Shown here piece after piece: positions 19,629 to 21,359 of a DNA stretch of 21,359 nt (positions within the stretch are counted from its first letter, which is position 1; the number at the start of each line of letters is the position of its first letter). Under the pieces are notes generated by a model, which was not told the DNA's origin, searched no databases, and saw only the letters and a program-made list of their open reading frames with translations. The position numbers and the translations under genes are program-made. Source of the stretch: Phaeoceros laevis (taxonomy: Eukaryota; Anthocerotophyta; Anthocerotopsida; Notothyladales); the NCBI GenBank assembly GCA_049999765.1, contig JBNGIQ010006080.1:1-21359 (forward strand), in the 5' to 3' direction.

Positions 19629-20888
19629 TCAGGTCAAACGCGCATGCTTCATTCGGAGGCAGCCTTGGAGAATTTGCTTGTCATGCCCTCCTTTCCAAAG
19701 TGTGCCAAGCTGTGGCTTTGGGCACTCTGACCACTTCCCTGTGAGCACATCGAGTATACGTAGAGTCTTGTCGGAGGTACGCCAGCAGATTGCAGACTTG
19801 TAGTTCCCTCGACGTGGACCTTGGGGCCGTCTTGGTGACAATGTGTCATCGGGTCCCAGAGGGACCGTCGTGATGGTGATGAATGCATGAGCATCCGGCT
19901 CGTATCTTGAAACATCGCAAGAGAGCTCCTTCCAATTTGGAAATGGATTACCCGGTGCAGGATTTGCCACAATCTGCGACCACCACATTTGCCCTGCCAC
20001 TATCAGCAGGCTACTAGAGACATATGAGTCCGTCTTCATGGTCTTGACAGGCGTCTTCATCCACTCTCCTGTGGCCACGTTGCAGCTGACTAGCCAGATT
20101 GTCATCCGGTACCCCCACTGGTTTGACATTAGGCATAAGGAGTAGATCACCAGGTCAAGTAAAACAGGTCTTGCAATAACTTGAACTCCTCGTGTTAGGT
20201 TGGCTGGAGGAGCTTGCAGAGGCTGCCATCCTCCAGCCAAGTTGGTGCTCTCAAGCTTCAGCACAGACTTCATTTCGAAAGCTGTGTACGGGGCTGTGGC
20301 AGCGAAGAGTGTGAATCCAGAGCCATTCTCCTCCGCATTGATTAGAATCGAGTACGAACAATCCACAAGCTTGTTTGGCCTTCTCTCTAGAGTCGATAGA
20401 TCAATGGAGATGTAAGATTGGGTGAGTGGGTTGCACACATAGTGATACATACACTCCAACCCGAGATCATTTTTCGCACAATATGTCAAGAACAAGAGCC
20501 CATTGTGGCACTTGTTTGAGTAAAGCTTCATGCCCTTTGATGGTACAAGGAAGTTAAGAGATGGAAGCTTGCACCACCTCTTCTCAACCAGGTCCCATCC
20601 AAGTGGGTTGTCTCTAACGACGACATCAATGTCATCTTTGCCTCCAATGTCTTCAGGAAGGCCAACGGGAAGGATAACGGGGCAATACTCTTTTTCGTCC
20701 ACCATCTTCTCGCGCATTGATATGTAATGTGGTTGCTTCACCAAGTTGTTGAACCAACTGCATAGCATTTTGCATGTTGCCTCCGAGCGTGCATTCAGCT
20801 TGAGCAAAATCTCCTCCCATAAATTAGAGGGAAGGTACCAAGATCTCATTGGTCTCGCTTTTTTAGCAACTTTTGCCATATGTGCCAT
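19629..20888 (-). CDS. F-box protein with probable kelch/beta-propeller C-terminal region
   Basis: 419 aa from the ATG at 20886-20888. A second in-frame ATG three codons on (20879) is also possible. Residues about 15-60 form an F-box: YLPSNLWEEILLKLNARS, then the M-L-C-SWFNNLV helix. This part would bind Skp1/ASK in an SCF ubiquitin ligase. The remaining 350 residues follow the plant F-box/kelch pattern: CNPLTQSYISIDLS, then repeated strand patterns with W-G-x and TGEWMKTPV / TGKWSECP endings. These suggest a substrate-binding propeller with degenerate repeats. There are no membrane segments. The substrate is unknown. The gene converges on the ArfGAP gene and is intact, with no frameshift. 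A 3' splice-like site just upstream suggests a leader intron or an extra 5' exon. Confidence 0.82.
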   Translation of the reverse strand: MAHMAKVAKKARPMRSWYLPSNLWEEILLKLNARSEATCKMLCSWFNNLVKQPHYISMREKMVDEKEYCPVILPVGLPEDIGGKDDIDVVVRDNPLGWDLVEKRWCKLPSLNFLVPSKGMKLYSNKCHNGLLFLTYCAKNDLGLECMYHYVCNPLTQSYISIDLSTLERRPNKLVDCSYSILINAEENGSGFTLFAATAPYTAFEMKSVLKLESTNLAGGWQPLQAPPANLTRGVQVIARPVLLDLVIYSLCLMSNQWGYRMTIWLVSCNVATGEWMKTPVKTMKTDSYVSSSLLIVAGQMWWSQIVANPAPGNPFPNWKELSCDVSRYEPDAHAFITITTVPLGPDDTLSPRRPQGPRRGNYKSAICWRTSDKTLRILDVLTGKWSECPKPQLGTLWKGGHDKQILQGCLRMKHARLT

Positions 20889-20908
20889 TTGATAAGAGCT
20901 CAAGAAGT

Positions 20909-20944
20909 GCTGAAAAGAAAAAACAAAGCAAGTTGGGAGATTAG
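20909..20944 (-). promoter_or_regulatory. Probable 3' splice site upstream of the F-box start
   Basis: On the minus strand a pyrimidine run (GTTTTTTCTTTTCAG) ends in AG at 20911-20910, with a CTAAT branch-like motif about 30 bases further upstream. The exon would begin at 20909, 21 bases before the ATG. The frame between this point and the ATG is open, so the splice could place either a leader exon or a short coding exon upstream. Confidence 0.5.
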
Positions 20945-21359
20945 GACTTCACAATTCAACTGGTAATATTCAATGGACTATGAGAAATCACTAAGAAAGG
21001 AGTACAACCCCACACTCCAAAATTATGGTATGCTCAAACACCCTTAAGTAGCTAGCTAGCTAGCATAATTATCCTTTGGATGATTAAGCAAGCAATAGTA
21101 ACAGCAACAATAGTCATAACTACTCTAAGCAGTCATAACTACTCTAAGCGAAGCAAGAGACCCCCTCACCTAAGAAGAGTAATGATACTAACCTTAAGCA
21201 AAGCCGTGACGCCATGACACCGTGACTCAAGAGACCCCCCTCACCTCCTTATACTGACAATTTGTCACGTCAATTGTGTCGAGGAGTTCCCTCAACTTAT
21301 TGTCAGCCTTGAACAACTGTCATGTCAATTGGACAACTGTCATGTCAATTGGACAACTG
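20945..21359. other. F-box gene upstream region with short tandem repeats
   Basis: No coding region is supported. The stretch is AT-richer and would contain the intron, leader or promoter of the F-box gene. It has GCTAGCTAGCTAGC near 21051-21063 and an exact 19-bp tandem pair AGTCATAACTACTCTAAGC (21112-21130 and 21131-21149). AAGAGACCCCC-TCACC occurs near 21165 and again near 21229. Confidence 0.5.
21311..21359. repeat. 20-bp tandem repeat running off the window end
   Basis: Two full units of GGACAACTGTCATGTCAATT, the first with one substitution, and the first nine bases of a third. The array probably continues beyond the window. A looser relative (TTTGTCACGTCAATTGT) lies at about 21261-21277. 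Confidence 0.8.

Overview
The window looks like nuclear DNA of a land plant. It has spliced genes with GT-AG introns and no operon-like packing. It also carries plant-typical families: an organellar PLS-class pentatricopeptide repeat (PPR) protein, a plant-type ArfGAP-C2 protein and an F-box protein. The very long, recently amplified PPR array, a PPR pseudogene beside it and long repeat-rich spacers suggest a spore-bearing plant such as a fern or lycophyte. That placement is inference from style, not from a search.

Layout. Positions 1-9.7 kb hold no gene I can support. This stretch is GC-rich spacer with microsatellites, a dyad-rich minisatellite (571-835), a weak tRNA/SINE-like head (about 4484-4536), short direct repeats and a near-perfect 93-bp foldback (8445-8537). 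At about 9.7-10.6 kb on the minus strand is a decayed PPR pseudogene. At 11194-16456 (+) is a two-exon gene for a PPR protein of about 1724 aa. At 17246-19331 (+) is an eight-exon ArfGAP-C2 gene (381 aa) that I assembled by splicing. At 19629-20888 (-) is an F-box protein gene (419 aa), convergent with the ArfGAP gene.

Main discovery. The long PPR reading frame is not complete as an open ORF. An upstream exon (11194-11511) joined across an 88-bp GC-AG intron restores a complete PDF motif, the single-stranded-DNA-binding motif of plant organellar OSB proteins. The motif is cut exactly at the exon junction. The predicted protein is therefore presequence, OSB-type PDF motif, 12 P-L-S triplets, E1/E2/E+ and then a stop just where a DYW domain would begin. 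Nine consecutive triplets carry an extra 12-15 residues inside the L motif and are near-identical tandem copies. A PDF-PPR fusion is not something I recall being described. It would join DNA-maintenance and RNA-specificity modules in one organellar protein.

The three genes show no evident common pathway. The PPR protein should act in mitochondria or plastids, the ArfGAP in vesicle traffic or at membranes, and the F-box protein in SCF ubiquitin ligases.
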